Below the pieces are notes generated by a model. That model worked only from the letters and a program-made list of their open reading frames with translations, ran no database searches and was not told where the DNA came from. Position numbers and translations under genes: made by a program. Below, in pieces: positions 48,705-62,355 of a stretch of 64,000 bases of DNA. Location: the NCBI GenBank assembly GCA_035536185.1, contig DATLOM010000021.1, positions 98,709 to 162,708 of the forward strand. Reading direction: 5' to 3'. The stretch is from GCA-2861595 sp035536185 (GTDB taxonomy: Bacteria; Actinomycetota; Acidimicrobiia; Acidimicrobiales; GCA-2861595). Numbering within the stretch: the stretch's first letter is position 1; the number at the start of each line of letters is the position of its first letter.

Positions 48705-50420
48705 ATGCCGGACCTCCGCTTCGACCACCTCTACCGCTACCAGGAGCTGACCGAAGCGCTGGAGTCATTGGCCGCGGAGCACCCGCAGCTCATGACGCTC
48801 GAGAGCATCGGCAAGAGCCACGAAGGACGAGACATCTGGCTGGCCACAGTCACCAACCCCGCCACCGGGCCCCACCACGAGAAGCCGGCCCTGTTCGTCG
48901 AGGCCAACATCCATGCCACCGAGGTCACCGCCTCCACCGCCGCCCTCCACCTGCTGCACCGGCTGGTGACGGGCCACGGCACCGACGAAGACGTGACCCG
49001 GGCGCTGGACACCCGTTGCGTCTACGTCGTCCCCCGGCTGAACCCCGACGGCGTGGAGCTGGCGCTGGCCGACCGTCCCCGGTTCCTGCGCTCCAGCACC
49101 CGGCCCTGGCCACGGACCGAGGTCCAGGACGGGCTGGTGGAGGAGGACGTCGACGGGGACGGGCGCATCCTGACCATGAGGGTCCCGGACCCGAACGGTC
49201 CCTGGAAGGCCAGCACCGAGGACCCCCGCCTGCTGGTGGCCCGCCAGCCCCACGAGGTCGGGCCGGGACCGTTCTGGCGCCTCCTTCCCGAGGGCACGAT
49301 CCGCAACTACGACGGCGTCCTCATCCCCATGGCGCCCCGCCTCGAGGGCCTCGACCTGAACCGCCAGTTCCCGGCGGGGTGGCGCACGGAGGGGGACCAG
49401 GCGGGCGCCGGTCCCTATCCGGGGTCGGAGCCGGAGATCGCCGCTCTGCTGAAAGCCACCGCGGCACGGCCCAACGTGTGCGCCTACATCGCCTACCACA
49501 CCTTCGGCGGCGTGCACCTGAGGCCCTACTCGGACCGCGACGACGACCAGCTCCCCACCAGCGACCTGCGCACCTACGTCGAGATCGGCAAGCAGGCCAC
49601 GGCCATCACGGGTTACAAGGCGGTGTCGGTGTACCACGACTTCCGCTACGAGCCGAAGGAGGTGATCACCGGCGCGTCGGACGACTGGGCCTACGACCAT
49701 CTCGGGGTCTATGCCTGGACGACCGAGCTCTGGAGCGCCATCGCCGCCTCGGGGATCACCGGCCACAAGTACATCGAGTGGTTCGACGAGCATCCCCTGG
49801 AGGACGACCTGGCCCTGCTGCGCTGGAGCGACGAGACCGTCGGCCGGAACGTCGGCTACGTCGACTGGTACCCCTTCGAGCATCCGCAACTGGGGGAGGT
49901 CGAGCTGGGCGGCTGGCATTTCTTCCGCGTCTGGTCGAACCCGCCGCCGGCGCTGATGGAGGCGGAGATCGCCCCCCATTCCGACTTCGCCGTCCGCCAC
50001 CTGTTGATGTCGCCCCGCCTGGAGCTGCGGGAGGCGACGGCGGAGCCCATCGGTACCGACGGCGGTGGAGAGGGGGGCACCTGGCGGGTCCGGGTGGTGG
50101 TGGACAACACCGGCTGGATGTCGACCAACGTCACCGAGCGGGCGGTCGAGCGCAAGGCAGTACGCCCGCTGGAGGCGGAGATCAGCCTGCCCGATGGGGC
50201 CACCCTCGCTGCCGGCACGCCCCGCCGGGAGCTCGGCCAGCTGAGCGGCCGGGCCCTGAAGCGCTCCTCGGTGCTGGCCAGCGACCCCACCGGCGACAGG
50301 GCCAAGGCCGAGTGGATCGTGGCGGGGCCGGTGGGGGGCGTCGTCTCGGTCGAGGTGCGTCACCAGAGGGCCGGTGTGGTGCGGGTGGACGTGAAGCTGG
50401 GGGAAGCAGAAGAAGCTTGA
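48705..50420 (+). CDS. M14 family zinc carboxypeptidase
   Basis: The 571-residue protein has the M14 fold with zinc ligands in NIHATEV (His and Glu) and a later His in AYHTFGG, plus the catalytic Glu in TTELWS. The segment YVVPRLNPDGVE is a family hallmark. No signal peptide is visible, so it may act inside the cell or be exported by another route. The C-terminal 150 residues (from about 430) form an extra beta-rich domain (WRVRVVVDNTGWMSTNV). Its stop lies inside the dnaK operator. Confidence 0.88.
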   Translation: MPDLRFDHLYRYQELTEALESLAAEHPQLMTLESIGKSHEGRDIWLATVTNPATGPHHEKPALFVEANIHATEVTASTAALHLLHRLVTGHGTDEDVTRALDTRCVYVVPRLNPDGVELALADRPRFLRSSTRPWPRTEVQDGLVEEDVDGDGRILTMRVPDPNGPWKASTEDPRLLVARQPHEVGPGPFWRLLPEGTIRNYDGVLIPMAPRLEGLDLNRQFPAGWRTEGDQAGAGPYPGSEPEIAALLKATAARPNVCAYIAYHTFGGVHLRPYSDRDDDQLPTSDLRTYVEIGKQATAITGYKAVSVYHDFRYEPKEVITGASDDWAYDHLGVYAWTTELWSAIAASGITGHKYIEWFDEHPLEDDLALLRWSDETVGRNVGYVDWYPFEHPQLGEVELGGWHFFRVWSNPPPALMEAEIAPHSDFAVRHLLMSPRLELREATAEPIGTDGGGEGGTWRVRVVVDNTGWMSTNVTERAVERKAVRPLEAEISLPDGATLAAGTPRRELGQLSGRALKRSSVLASDPTGDRAKAEWIVAGPVGGVVSVEVRHQRAGVVRVDVKLGEAEEA

Positions 50421-50447
50421 CAACAAGACGCTCAACTTTGCTATAGT
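50416..50447 (+). promoter_or_regulatory. HspR operator (HAIR) overlapping the dnaK promoter
   Basis: CTTGACA-N7-GCTCAAC (50416-50436) matches the HAIR consensus CTTGAGT-N7-ACTCAAG at 10 of 14 fixed positions. TTGACA (50417-50422) is a perfect -35 box and TATAGT (50442-50447) a good -10, with a 19-base spacer. HspR bound here would block RNA polymerase. The site overlaps the stop codon of the carboxypeptidase gene. Confidence 0.8.
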
Positions 50448-50503
50448 TCCCACGTCAGCTAGATCGCACAGATCCCCCATACAGCAACCTAGGGAGGCAA
50501 CTC

Positions 50504-52332
<1,829 letters not shown>

Positions 52333-52333
<1 letters not shown>

Positions 52334-52875
52334 TGGCGGATCGTCGGGCGGCGCCCACCGGCCACCCGGCGGGCTCGGAGCCGGAGCCGGCCTCCACCGA
52401 GGACGTCGATGCGCTGGTCGAGGAGGCCGAGGAGGCGCTCGAGGCCGACCTCGAGGAGCTGGTCGAGACCGACCCGGTCGCCGCCGAGCGGGACGACTAC
52501 CTCGACCGGTTGAAGCACGTCCAGGCCGACTTCGCCAACTACCGGAAGCGCATGATCAAGCAGCAGGTCGAGCACGAGGAACGAGCGACGGAGGGTCTGG
52601 TGTCGAAGCTCCTGCCGGTGCTCGACAACTTCGATCTCGCCCTCAGCCATGGCGCCGAGGACCTGCTCCCGGTTCAGCGGTCGCTGCTCGACGTGCTCGA
52701 GGCGGCGGGCCTCGAGCGCATCGACCCCGCGGGCCAGCCCTTCGACCCGAACGAGCACGATGCCGTGCAGCACGAAGCCGGGGACGGTGATCCCGAGGTG
52801 ATCGAGGTCCACCGCGCCGGGTACCGATGGAAGGGCCGAGTCCTGCGGCCGGCCATGGTGAAGGTGAAGGGGTAA
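52333..52875 (+). CDS. grpE: Nucleotide exchange factor GrpE
   Basis: GrpE releases ADP from DnaK. The 180 residues show an acidic disordered N-terminus (PASTEDVDALVEEAEEALE), a long coiled-coil (YLDRLKHVQADFANYRKRM), and the beta-wing domain with VLEAAGLERIDPAGQPFDP and HEAVQ-like segments, ending YRWKGRVLRPAMVKV. The GTG start overlaps the dnaK TAG, so translation is coupled. Confidence 0.95.
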
Positions 52876-52890
52876 GGCAGGTCGAACAGC

Positions 52891-54009
52891 GTGCCGGCGC
52901 AGCGCGAGTGGCTCGAGAAGGACTTCTACAAGGTGCTCGGTGTCACCGACAAGGCCACCGAGAAGGAGATCACCAGCGCCTATAGAAAGCTGGCCAAGAG
53001 GTACCACCCGGACGCCAACCCGGGGTCCGAGGACCGCTTCAAGGAGGTGTCCACCGCCTACGACGTCCTTGGCGATCCGGTCAAGCGCAAGGAGTACGAC
53101 GAGATCCGCCGCTACGGCCCCGTTGGCGGCGGGTTCCCCGGCGGGGGGCGGGGTGCCGGCGGGTTCAACGGAGGCTCCACGACTTTCGACCTGGGCGACC
53201 TGCTGGGCGGCCTGTTCGGTGGCGGCGGGCGCGGCGGTGGCGGCCAGGGCAGCGCCGGCGTCCGGCGGGGCGACGATCTCGAGGCCACCCTGCACCTCTC
53301 GTTCCGTGACTCCATAGAGGGCGTGACCACCACCGTCAACGTCACCAGCGACGCCAGTTGCTCGACGTGCAGCGGGACGGGCTCCGCGCCCGGCACGTCA
53401 CCGGTGATCTGCTCCCGCTGTGGCGGCCGGGGCGTACTGGCCGAGGATCAGGGGCTGTTCTCCTTCAGCTCACCCTGCCGCGAGTGCGGGGGCACCGGGA
53501 TGCGGGTCGAGACGCCGTGCCGTACCTGCCGAGGCTCGGGCATCGAGCGTCGCCCCCGGCAGGTGAAGGTCCGCATTCCCGCAGGGGTCGAGGGCGGCCA
53601 GCGCATCCGGGTGAAGGGTCGGGGGGGTGCCGGGCACAATGGCGGCCCAGCCGGCGACCTGTTCGTCGTGGTGCAGGTCGAGCCTCACGAGCTGTTCGGC
53701 CGCCGCGGCAAGAACCTCACCCTGCGCCTCCCGATCACGTACCCCGAAGCAGTCATGGGCGTCACCGTGAAAGTGCCCACCCTGGACGAGCCGGTGAGCC
53801 TGCGCATCCCCCCCGGCACCCCTTCGGGCAAGACCCTGCGGGTGCGCGGGCGCGGCGTTCCCATGCCGAACGGCACCGGTGACCTCCTCGTCACCGTGGA
53901 GGTGGTGGTTCCCCACGAGCTGTCGGACGAGGAACGCGAGGCGGTGGAGGCCCTGGCTGCCGCCTCCCCGGCTGACGCTTCTCCCCGGCGTCACCTGGGG
54001 GTGGAGTAA
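52891..54009 (+). CDS. dnaJ: Chaperone DnaJ (Hsp40)
   Basis: DnaJ delivers substrates to DnaK and stimulates its ATPase. The 372-residue protein has a J domain (KVLGVTDKATEKEITSAYRK, HPD in YHPDANPG), a Gly/Phe-rich linker, and four zinc motifs: CSTCSGTG, CSRCGGRG, CRECGGTG and CRTCRGSG. The C-terminal domains follow. It starts at a GTG 15 bases after grpE, and its stop overlaps the hspR ATG (TAATG). Confidence 0.96.
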   Translation: MPAQREWLEKDFYKVLGVTDKATEKEITSAYRKLAKRYHPDANPGSEDRFKEVSTAYDVLGDPVKRKEYDEIRRYGPVGGGFPGGGRGAGGFNGGSTTFDLGDLLGGLFGGGGRGGGGQGSAGVRRGDDLEATLHLSFRDSIEGVTTTVNVTSDASCSTCSGTGSAPGTSPVICSRCGGRGVLAEDQGLFSFSSPCRECGGTGMRVETPCRTCRGSGIERRPRQVKVRIPAGVEGGQRIRVKGRGGAGHNGGPAGDLFVVVQVEPHELFGRRGKNLTLRLPITYPEAVMGVTVKVPTLDEPVSLRIPPGTPSGKTLRVRGRGVPMPNGTGDLLVTVEVVVPHELSDEEREAVEALAAASPADASPRRHLGVE

Positions 54010-54395
54010 TGGCCGCCACGCGCCCCGACGAGGGCCGCCGGGCGGTTTACGTGATCTCCGTGGCTGCCGAGCTGGCCGGCGTCCACCCGCAGACGCTTCG
54101 TATCTACGAGCGCAAGGGCCTGGTCGATCCTGCCCGCACGGTCGGTGGGAGCCGCCGGTACAGCCAACGGGACATCGAACGTCTCCGCCGCATCCAGGAG
54201 CTCACCAATGCCGGCCTCAACCTCGAGGGGGTCCGGCGGGTGATCAGGCTCGAGGACGAGAACGAGCGGCTTCGCCAGCAGCTCGCCCAGGCGCGGCTGG
54301 AGGGGCGTGAAGCGGTGGAACGGACTCATCGCCAGTACCGCAGAGACCTGGTGCCCGTAAGTCAGGCTCCCGTGCTGTACCGCCGCCGCGGCTAG
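54009..54395 (+). CDS. hspR: Heat-shock repressor HspR (MerR family)
   Basis: HspR represses dnaK and clpB operons, with DnaK as co-repressor in known actinobacteria. The 128 residues carry the MerR helix-turn-helix VISVAAELAGVHPQTLRIYE, then GLVDPARTVGGSRRYS, and a leucine-rich helix (RLEDENERLRQQLAQARLE). The ATG overlaps the dnaJ stop. HAIR operators before dnaK and clpB are its probable targets, making a feedback loop. Confidence 0.95.
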   Translation: MAATRPDEGRRAVYVISVAAELAGVHPQTLRIYERKGLVDPARTVGGSRRYSQRDIERLRRIQELTNAGLNLEGVRRVIRLEDENERLRQQLAQARLEGREAVERTHRQYRRDLVPVSQAPVLYRRRG

Positions 54396-54522
54396 ACGTT
54401 CCCGCCCGGACGCGCGCCCCGGAAATGGTCATTCCTCGCTATAGCGGGGACGGCTTCCCAACCGTACCTTCGAGTGGGCGCCGCGAATAGGTAGCGCCTC
54501 TATCAAGAGGGAGATGGTTGCT

Positions 54523-55548
54523 ATGGGTGGTCGTCACAAGTCTCGGCAGCTCGGAGGCGCAACTGTAGGGGTGATCGCCACGGTCGGCCTCATCGTCGGA
54601 GTAGGTCTCCCGGCGGGGGCCGACAACAACGACAATAGCCAGGGGCGGGACTCGAACCTGGGGTCGGCGGGGACCGGTGATCCGCCCGGCGCCTCCGCCG
54701 GCCACAGGCAGCGCTCGGGGACCGGCGGTCACGGCAACTCCGTGAGCTCCGCCCACGGCACCGGCAGTGCCAGTAATGCCAACAGCAACGAAGTGGCCAG
54801 CCGTGGGGGAAGCGCCCACGACGGCGGCACCCCTGCTGCTCCCGGGCCCGACCCCTCCCGCTCGGAGGCGGCGCGGGCGGCGTCAGGTCCGGCTGTCAGC
54901 GGCGGCGGGAGCCCCAACAGCGCCAACCACGACTGTGGGGCGTACTGCGCCGCACCCGGTGATCCGTCCGGCAACGGGAACGGTGGGGGCAAGGCCGCCG
55001 GCCGCCCCGACGCCGGGACCGTGGGCAACGCCGACACCAAGAACCCGAAGGGCCAGGGCCCCGATGGCGGCGATGGCAACAGGGGCTATGAGTGCGACGG
55101 CAACCGCGGCATCGCCCGGGGCAACCCGGCCCACACCCGCAACTGCGCTCCGCCGCCCTCGACAACCCCGCCCTCGACAACCCCGCCCCCGACGCCCCCG
55201 CCCCCGATGTCCCCGCCGATCAGTCCTCCGGTCACGCCCACCGTGGTGGTGAGCTCGGTGGTAACGACCGTCAATCCGGCTCAGCCCGGCGGCCAGACGA
55301 CCCCTCGTCTGGACGTGCTCGGAACAGCCCTCGAGCGGCCCAACGCAGACCCGCCGTCGACGGCGGCTGCGGCGGCGAAAGTGCTCGGTGTCACCATCGA
55401 GCGTGACGCCGGCGCACTGGCTCGAACGGGAGCAAACACCGGCGAGACAACCGCTCTCGGAATTGGCCTGATCTTCGGCGGAGCGGCTCTGTCCAGGGTG
55501 AACCGTCTCCGGCCGAGCGACCCAACGGGTAGCCCGGCTGCGGACTAG
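54523..55548 (+). CDS. Exported low-complexity surface protein with LARTG sorting-like signal
   Basis: The 341-residue product has a signal peptide (LGGATVGVIATVGLIVGVGL), then a long Gly/Ser/Asn-rich region with a few Cys, a Pro-rich stretch (about 203-235) and a C-terminal LARTG at 299-303 followed by a hydrophobic segment (TALGIGLIFGGAALS) and Arg. This is an LPxTG-like sortase signal with Ala for Pro, but no sortase gene is nearby. ATG 54523 has GAGGGAG nine bases upstream; ATG 54514 would be too close. No function is evident. Confidence 0.75.
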   Translation: MGGRHKSRQLGGATVGVIATVGLIVGVGLPAGADNNDNSQGRDSNLGSAGTGDPPGASAGHRQRSGTGGHGNSVSSAHGTGSASNANSNEVASRGGSAHDGGTPAAPGPDPSRSEAARAASGPAVSGGGSPNSANHDCGAYCAAPGDPSGNGNGGGKAAGRPDAGTVGNADTKNPKGQGPDGGDGNRGYECDGNRGIARGNPAHTRNCAPPPSTTPPSTTPPPTPPPPMSPPISPPVTPTVVVSSVVTTVNPAQPGGQTTPRLDVLGTALERPNADPPSTAAAAAKVLGVTIERDAGALARTGANTGETTALGIGLIFGGAALSRVNRLRPSDPTGSPAAD

Positions 55549-55552
55549 CTGA

Positions 55553-56422
55553 CTAGCTGAAGCAGCGTCCGAGGAGGCAGAGCCCCCCGGAACCCGGCTT
55601 GGACTGCGGCGTGGCGGGCGGCGGAGGGGGCGGGTCCAGGAACCACTCCTGCCCGTCCCCGCCGGCCATGTGAGGATTCTGCGGGCCCATCTTCTGGCGG
55701 GCTGTGATCTCCGGGGCCAGCCTGGCCGCGTGATGGAAGGCCTCCTGGACGGAAACCCTTCCGTTCCGGTCCGAGTCGGCATGACCCTTGAGCATCCCCT
55801 GGTCGACCAGGAGCCCGGTGAACACCGACATCCGCCAGTCGGGCCGCTCGTAGGACTTCTCGTGCTCCTGCGACGAAGCGGTGACCAGCCGGCGCGGGCC
55901 GGCGAGGCCCCCCTCGTCGAACCCGGCCGCCTCGCAGCCCGCTATATCGGCCCACAACGAGCCGTTGATGGCCCGCAGCCGATCCGACAGCTCGCGGTCG
56001 GAGATGAGCTGCCTGGAGTTGTAGGTCATCAGGTACTCGTCCACCTCCTCACCGTCCTTGTCCCGATCACCGCCACGCTGCAGGACGTGGCCCGAGAAGT
56101 GGAAGGCCGAGAAGGTGCGGTCGGTGCTGTTGGCCCGTAGCCAGTCGAGGCCCTCGCGGATGGCCTTGGCCGTGGCCGCGCCGTCGGTCAGCACCCGGAT
56201 GTTCCCGGGCTGGAACTTCGCTCGGAGGAGTGCGGTCTTGAAGGCCTCGGCATCACCGCTCCCCCCTACCGTCCCTTTGGCCCTACCGGCGTGCTTGCTG
56301 ATGCCGACAACCAGCGCCCGGCGCTCGTCGCCCATCGCCGGCGCCGCGGCCACCGGCGTCATGCCCGCCGAGGCGAGCATGACGCCGGCCAGCGCCAGAA
56401 GGGCCCGGCTCCGCCCCGTCAT
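55553..56422 (-). CDS. Exported caspase-like protease with EF-hand loop
   Basis: The 289 residues have a signal peptide (ALLALAGVMLASAGMTPVAA) and a peptidase C14 (caspase/metacaspase) fold: RRALVVGISKHAG, SAFHFSGHVLQRGG with His112, and ADIAGCEAAGFDEGG with Cys163, the catalytic dyad. A canonical EF-hand loop (Asp216 to Glu227, DSDRNGRVSVQE) suggests calcium binding, as in metacaspases. The C-terminus is Pro-rich (PPPPPPATPQSK). It lies 13 bases after the LPRTG surface-protein gene on the same strand, so they are probably one operon. Confidence 0.85.
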   Translation of the reverse strand: MTGRSRALLALAGVMLASAGMTPVAAAPAMGDERRALVVGISKHAGRAKGTVGGSGDAEAFKTALLRAKFQPGNIRVLTDGAATAKAIREGLDWLRANSTDRTFSAFHFSGHVLQRGGDRDKDGEEVDEYLMTYNSRQLISDRELSDRLRAINGSLWADIAGCEAAGFDEGGLAGPRRLVTASSQEHEKSYERPDWRMSVFTGLLVDQGMLKGHADSDRNGRVSVQEAFHHAARLAPEITARQKMGPQNPHMAGGDGQEWFLDPPPPPPATPQSKPGSGGLCLLGRCFS

Positions 56423-56435
56423 CTCTGAGGCTCGG

Positions 56436-58244
56436 TTAGCGGGAGACGGACACGGAGAACCGGCGGGCCGCCGCAGCAGCAGCCAGCAACGCCAGTCCGA
56501 TCAAGGGCATTGTGGCGTCGCCGCCGGTCCTCGGCAGCTCAGCCGGTGCACTGCGGGGGCTGACGCCCGCTCCGTTGGCCCTCGGCACCACGACGGTGAC
56601 CTCACCGGCGGCCGGTATCGAGATCTTCGCCGTTCCCTGGGCGTTGCCGGTGGCGCAGTTGCCGGTGGCCTTGGCGTTGTCGGTGAACAGCCCGCTGCCC
56701 GAGTCCGGTGCGACGGTGACACTGATGCTGACCGTCTTGCTCGATCTCGGCGGGATCGGACCGATGTCGTTGTAGATGATCTTGGTGTTGCTCACGCTGT
56801 CGGCCGTCGGGCTGGTGCCGGTCACCGAATAGCGCACCCCGGACTCCACGCTGATGGTGTCCTCGATGCGCACGTTGGTGAGCTCGCAGTCGGCGAAGGG
56901 GTTGTCCACCTTGATCGTGTAGGTGAAGCTGTCGCCGGCACTGACCTCTTGCTTGTCGGAGGTCTTTTGGACCGGGAGCTGGCACCTGATGCCGCCGGCG
57001 GGAACCTGGGCCCGAGCCTCCATGTGGCCGACGCGGACGTCGAGGGCGCTGGCGACGCCGAGACCGGCCAGAGGGGACGCCGCGGGGTCGGCGACCTTCA
57101 CCCGCACGATGTCGATCACCGCAGAAGCGAGGGTGCCGTCAGCGGCCTGCTCGACAGACCGCGGGCTCTCACCGACGACGATCTCCGTTCCCGGGACGAT
57201 GCCGTTGAGCGTGTTGCTCACGGTCTGAAGCACCGGTCGGAGCCCCAGGTCTAGGACCTGTTGAAGGGTGACCTCCAGGGTGGTTGTCGGCCCCTGGAGT
57301 ACGCGGATGATCGGGGTGCTGTTCTCCTTCTCGGTCGTGCCGAAGAAGACGTAGGCCTGGCCGGGGAGCCCGGTGGCCACGGAACGCAGGACCCACTCCC
57401 CGAGCAGCTCGACGGTGACCGGGTTGGGCGTGCCCTTGAAGAGGGTTATCGGGGCGATCGTCATGCGGGTCTCGCTCATCAACCCGAAGTTGTCGCCGAT
57501 CTTGGTGCCCGCCTTGTCCGTCTGGGGCACGATCCGGGTCACCGACTGTGACTGCGAGACGGCCCGCTCCGGGCTCGGGGCGTTCGTGGCCACGAGGGGG
57601 TTCTCGAAGGTTCCTCCGGGAAGAACGGCACCCGTGTTCAGCAACTGGACGTCTGATGCGAGGCCCCGCCCGAGGCTCAGCGGGCCGCCGAGCAGGCAGT
57701 TGTCGTTCTCCCAGAGCGCCTGCGCCTGGCCCCGGAGGAGGCTGGCGTAGGCCACAGGGTTGACCGGAACGGTGATCGACTTGTCCACCAGGCCCGTGCT
57801 GGGGGGGGCGGACGCTTCGGCCTTGCCGGCCAGGAGCAAGGTGTTGAGCGGGTTGGGAACCGGCGTGAGAGCACCGACCTCCAAGGCCGACCCGCGCCCG
57901 TAGCTGCGGTCACCCGGCAGACCCGACGCCGGAAGCGCCGGCTGCACGACCTGGTCCATCTCGTTGACGATCATGCCGGCCGCCGCGCCAGGCCCCCTAC
58001 CAGGTAGGGCGCCGGTGCCCTTGGACGCCACGCTGGCGCCGGAGAAGGCGACCTCGACGTCAGCGACGGTGGTGCCCCCCACTCGGGCGGCGTCGGCATG
58101 CACCACGGTGCCGGTGCTGTAGCCCTTGTAGTCGGCTTCCTTGTGGTCAACCTGGCCGCTGGCGGGAGATCCCGCTCCACCCAGCGCCGCGGTGCTCACT
58201 CCCAACAGAACTGCGCTCGTCAAGATTGCCAGTGGTCGCCTCAT
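56436..58244 (-). CDS. LPRTG-anchored surface protein with DUF11-like domain
   Basis: The 602-residue protein has a signal peptide (LAILTSAVLLGVSTAALGGA) and a novel N-terminal body of about 400 residues, followed by a DUF11-like beta-sandwich (about 425-535, SAGDSFTYTIKVDNPFADCE). It ends LPRTG (570-574), a hydrophobic helix and Arg-rich tail, an almost perfect sortase signal. No sortase gene is in the window. It is followed by the caspase-like gene. The body resembles no family I can name. Confidence 0.82.
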   Translation of the reverse strand: MRRPLAILTSAVLLGVSTAALGGAGSPASGQVDHKEADYKGYSTGTVVHADAARVGGTTVADVEVAFSGASVASKGTGALPGRGPGAAAGMIVNEMDQVVQPALPASGLPGDRSYGRGSALEVGALTPVPNPLNTLLLAGKAEASAPPSTGLVDKSITVPVNPVAYASLLRGQAQALWENDNCLLGGPLSLGRGLASDVQLLNTGAVLPGGTFENPLVATNAPSPERAVSQSQSVTRIVPQTDKAGTKIGDNFGLMSETRMTIAPITLFKGTPNPVTVELLGEWVLRSVATGLPGQAYVFFGTTEKENSTPIIRVLQGPTTTLEVTLQQVLDLGLRPVLQTVSNTLNGIVPGTEIVVGESPRSVEQAADGTLASAVIDIVRVKVADPAASPLAGLGVASALDVRVGHMEARAQVPAGGIRCQLPVQKTSDKQEVSAGDSFTYTIKVDNPFADCELTNVRIEDTISVESGVRYSVTGTSPTADSVSNTKIIYNDIGPIPPRSSKTVSISVTVAPDSGSGLFTDNAKATGNCATGNAQGTAKISIPAAGEVTVVVPRANGAGVSPRSAPAELPRTGGDATMPLIGLALLAAAAAARRFSVSVSR

Positions 58245-58344
58245 GCCGCCTTCTTTCTTCGTCGAATGTTCCTGCTCAAGAGACCAGCCACCCTGTCCGA
58301 TGACGCTCCGGTAGTTTGATCATGACGCGGTTCCTGGTCATTTC

Positions 58345-58372
58345 TGACTGGTTATGACTAGTCGTGACTGGT
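58345..58372. repeat. Three TGACTRGT direct repeats with 10-base period
   Basis: TGACTGGT (58345-58352), TGACTAGT (58355-58362) and TGACTGGT (58365-58372) are spaced exactly ten bases apart, one helical turn. They lie between the divergent surface-protein gene and clpB, about 100 bases upstream of the surface-protein start. This looks like a cooperative binding site for an unknown regulator. Confidence 0.75.
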
Positions 58373-58451
58373 CACACCCGTTCCCACTGAGTAGTGATTC
58401 AACCACACAGAGAAATATTCATCTGGGCCGGAACAATCGCGCTCGGGCAAT

Positions 58452-58472
58452 GTTGACAGCGGAGCACTCAAC
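58452..58472 (+). promoter_or_regulatory. HspR operator (HAIR) upstream of clpB
   Basis: GTTGACA-N7-ACTCAAC (58452-58472) matches the HAIR consensus at 10 of 14 fixed positions. As at dnaK, TTGACA serves as a -35 box inside the left half-site, and the right half continues CTCAACTTTG. The clpB ATG is 36 bases downstream of it. This places clpB under HspR. Confidence 0.78.
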
Positions 58473-58508
58473 TTTGATGACGTTGAGGCTCCGATATCAG
58501 GGGTTCAC

Positions 58509-60986
<2,478 letters not shown>

Positions 60987-61032
60987 TCGCTATGATCCTC
61001 GGACCGACGAGGTTCATCCGAGGGAGAAACGC

Positions 61033-62355
61033 GTGCCCGCGACCGTTGTGGTCGGCACCCAATGGGGCGACGAGGGCAAGGGCAGGTTCTGCGACCTGCT
61101 GGCCCGTGACATGCATGTGGTCGTGCGCTACCAGGGCGGCCACAACGCCGGCCACACCCTCGTGGTGGGCGACGACACCTTCGCCCTCCAGCTGATCCCG
61201 AGCGGGGTCCTCTACGACCACATCACCCCGATCATCGGCAACGGCGTGGTGGTGGACCCGGCCGTCCTGCTGGCCGAGGTCGACGCCCTGGAGGCACGGG
61301 GGGTGGACTGCAGCCGGGTGAAGGTCAGTGGCAACGCCCACCTGATCATGCCCTACCACCAGGAGCTCGACCGGGTCACCGAGCGGAGGCTGGGGAGCAA
61401 CAAGCTCGGCACCACCAGGCGGGGCATCGGCCCGGCCTACGCCGACAAGGCGTCCCGGGTGGGACTGCGCGTCCAGGACCTGCTCGACCCCAAGATCTTC
61501 CGGGAGAAGCTCGAGGTGGTCCTCAAGGAGAAGAATGCCATCCTGGCCAAGGTGTTCAACCGGCTACCCCTCTCGGCCGACGAGGTGGCAGCGACCTACC
61601 TGGACGAGTACGCCCCCCGCATCGGCCCGATGATCGCCGACGCCGTCGGGCTGGTGCACGAGGCGCTGGAGGACGGGCAGCACGTCATGTTGGAGGGGGC
61701 TCAGGCCACCTTCCTCGACCTCGACCACGGCACCTATCCCTTCGTCACGTCGTCGAACCCGGTGGCCGGCGGGGCCTGCACCGGTGCCGGCGTCGGGCCC
61801 CGCCACATCGAGCGGGTGATGGGAGTGGCCAAGGCCTACGTCACCAGGGTCGGGTCCGGACCGTTCCCCACGGAGCTGACCGACGAGGTGGGCGAGGCCA
61901 TGGTCGACAGGGGCCAGGAGTACGGCACCAACACCGGGCGGCGCCGGCGGCCGGGCTGGTTCGACGCCGTCATGATGCGCCACGCCGTGCGGCTCAACTC
62001 GCTGTCCGAGATAGCCCTGACCAAGCTGGACGTGCTCGACACCTTCGAAACGGTGAAGGTGTGCGTGGCCTACGAGACCGAGGGTCGGCGGGTCGAGCAA
62101 CTGCCGTACCACCAGTCGGTGCTGCACAAGGTGAAGGCCGTGTACGAGGAGCTGCCGGGCTGGAACACCGACATCACCGGTTCCACCTCGGTGGGGGACC
62201 TGCCGGCGGCGGCGCGGGATTTCGTCGCCTTCTTGGCCGACCAGGCCGGCGTTCCCATCCGCCTGGTGAGCGTGGGACCTGGGCGTGAGCAGTTCGTGCC
62301 GTTCGCCGACTCGGACCTGGGCCGCCCCACTTTCGCCGGCGAGGTCGTCCGATGA
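61033..62355 (+). CDS. purA: Adenylosuccinate synthetase
   Basis: PurA joins aspartate to IMP using GTP, the first step from IMP to AMP. The 440 residues contain VVGTQWGDEGKGRFCDLLA with the GDEGKG loop, then GGHNAGHT, and GIGPAYADKASRVGLRVQDL. The length is normal. The GTG start follows GAGGGAG. The stop overlaps the purD ATG, forming a purine run. Confidence 0.96.
   Translation: MPATVVVGTQWGDEGKGRFCDLLARDMHVVVRYQGGHNAGHTLVVGDDTFALQLIPSGVLYDHITPIIGNGVVVDPAVLLAEVDALEARGVDCSRVKVSGNAHLIMPYHQELDRVTERRLGSNKLGTTRRGIGPAYADKASRVGLRVQDLLDPKIFREKLEVVLKEKNAILAKVFNRLPLSADEVAATYLDEYAPRIGPMIADAVGLVHEALEDGQHVMLEGAQATFLDLDHGTYPFVTSSNPVAGGACTGAGVGPRHIERVMGVAKAYVTRVGSGPFPTELTDEVGEAMVDRGQEYGTNTGRRRRPGWFDAVMMRHAVRLNSLSEIALTKLDVLDTFETVKVCVAYETEGRRVEQLPYHQSVLHKVKAVYEELPGWNTDITGSTSVGDLPAAARDFVAFLADQAGVPIRLVSVGPGREQFVPFADSDLGRPTFAGEVVR

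Noticed and set aside
48695..50446. 583-codon plus-strand frame overlapping the M14 carboxypeptidase
   Set aside because: The alternative frame is Arg/Pro/Gly-rich; the zinc ligands and family motifs are all in the other frame.
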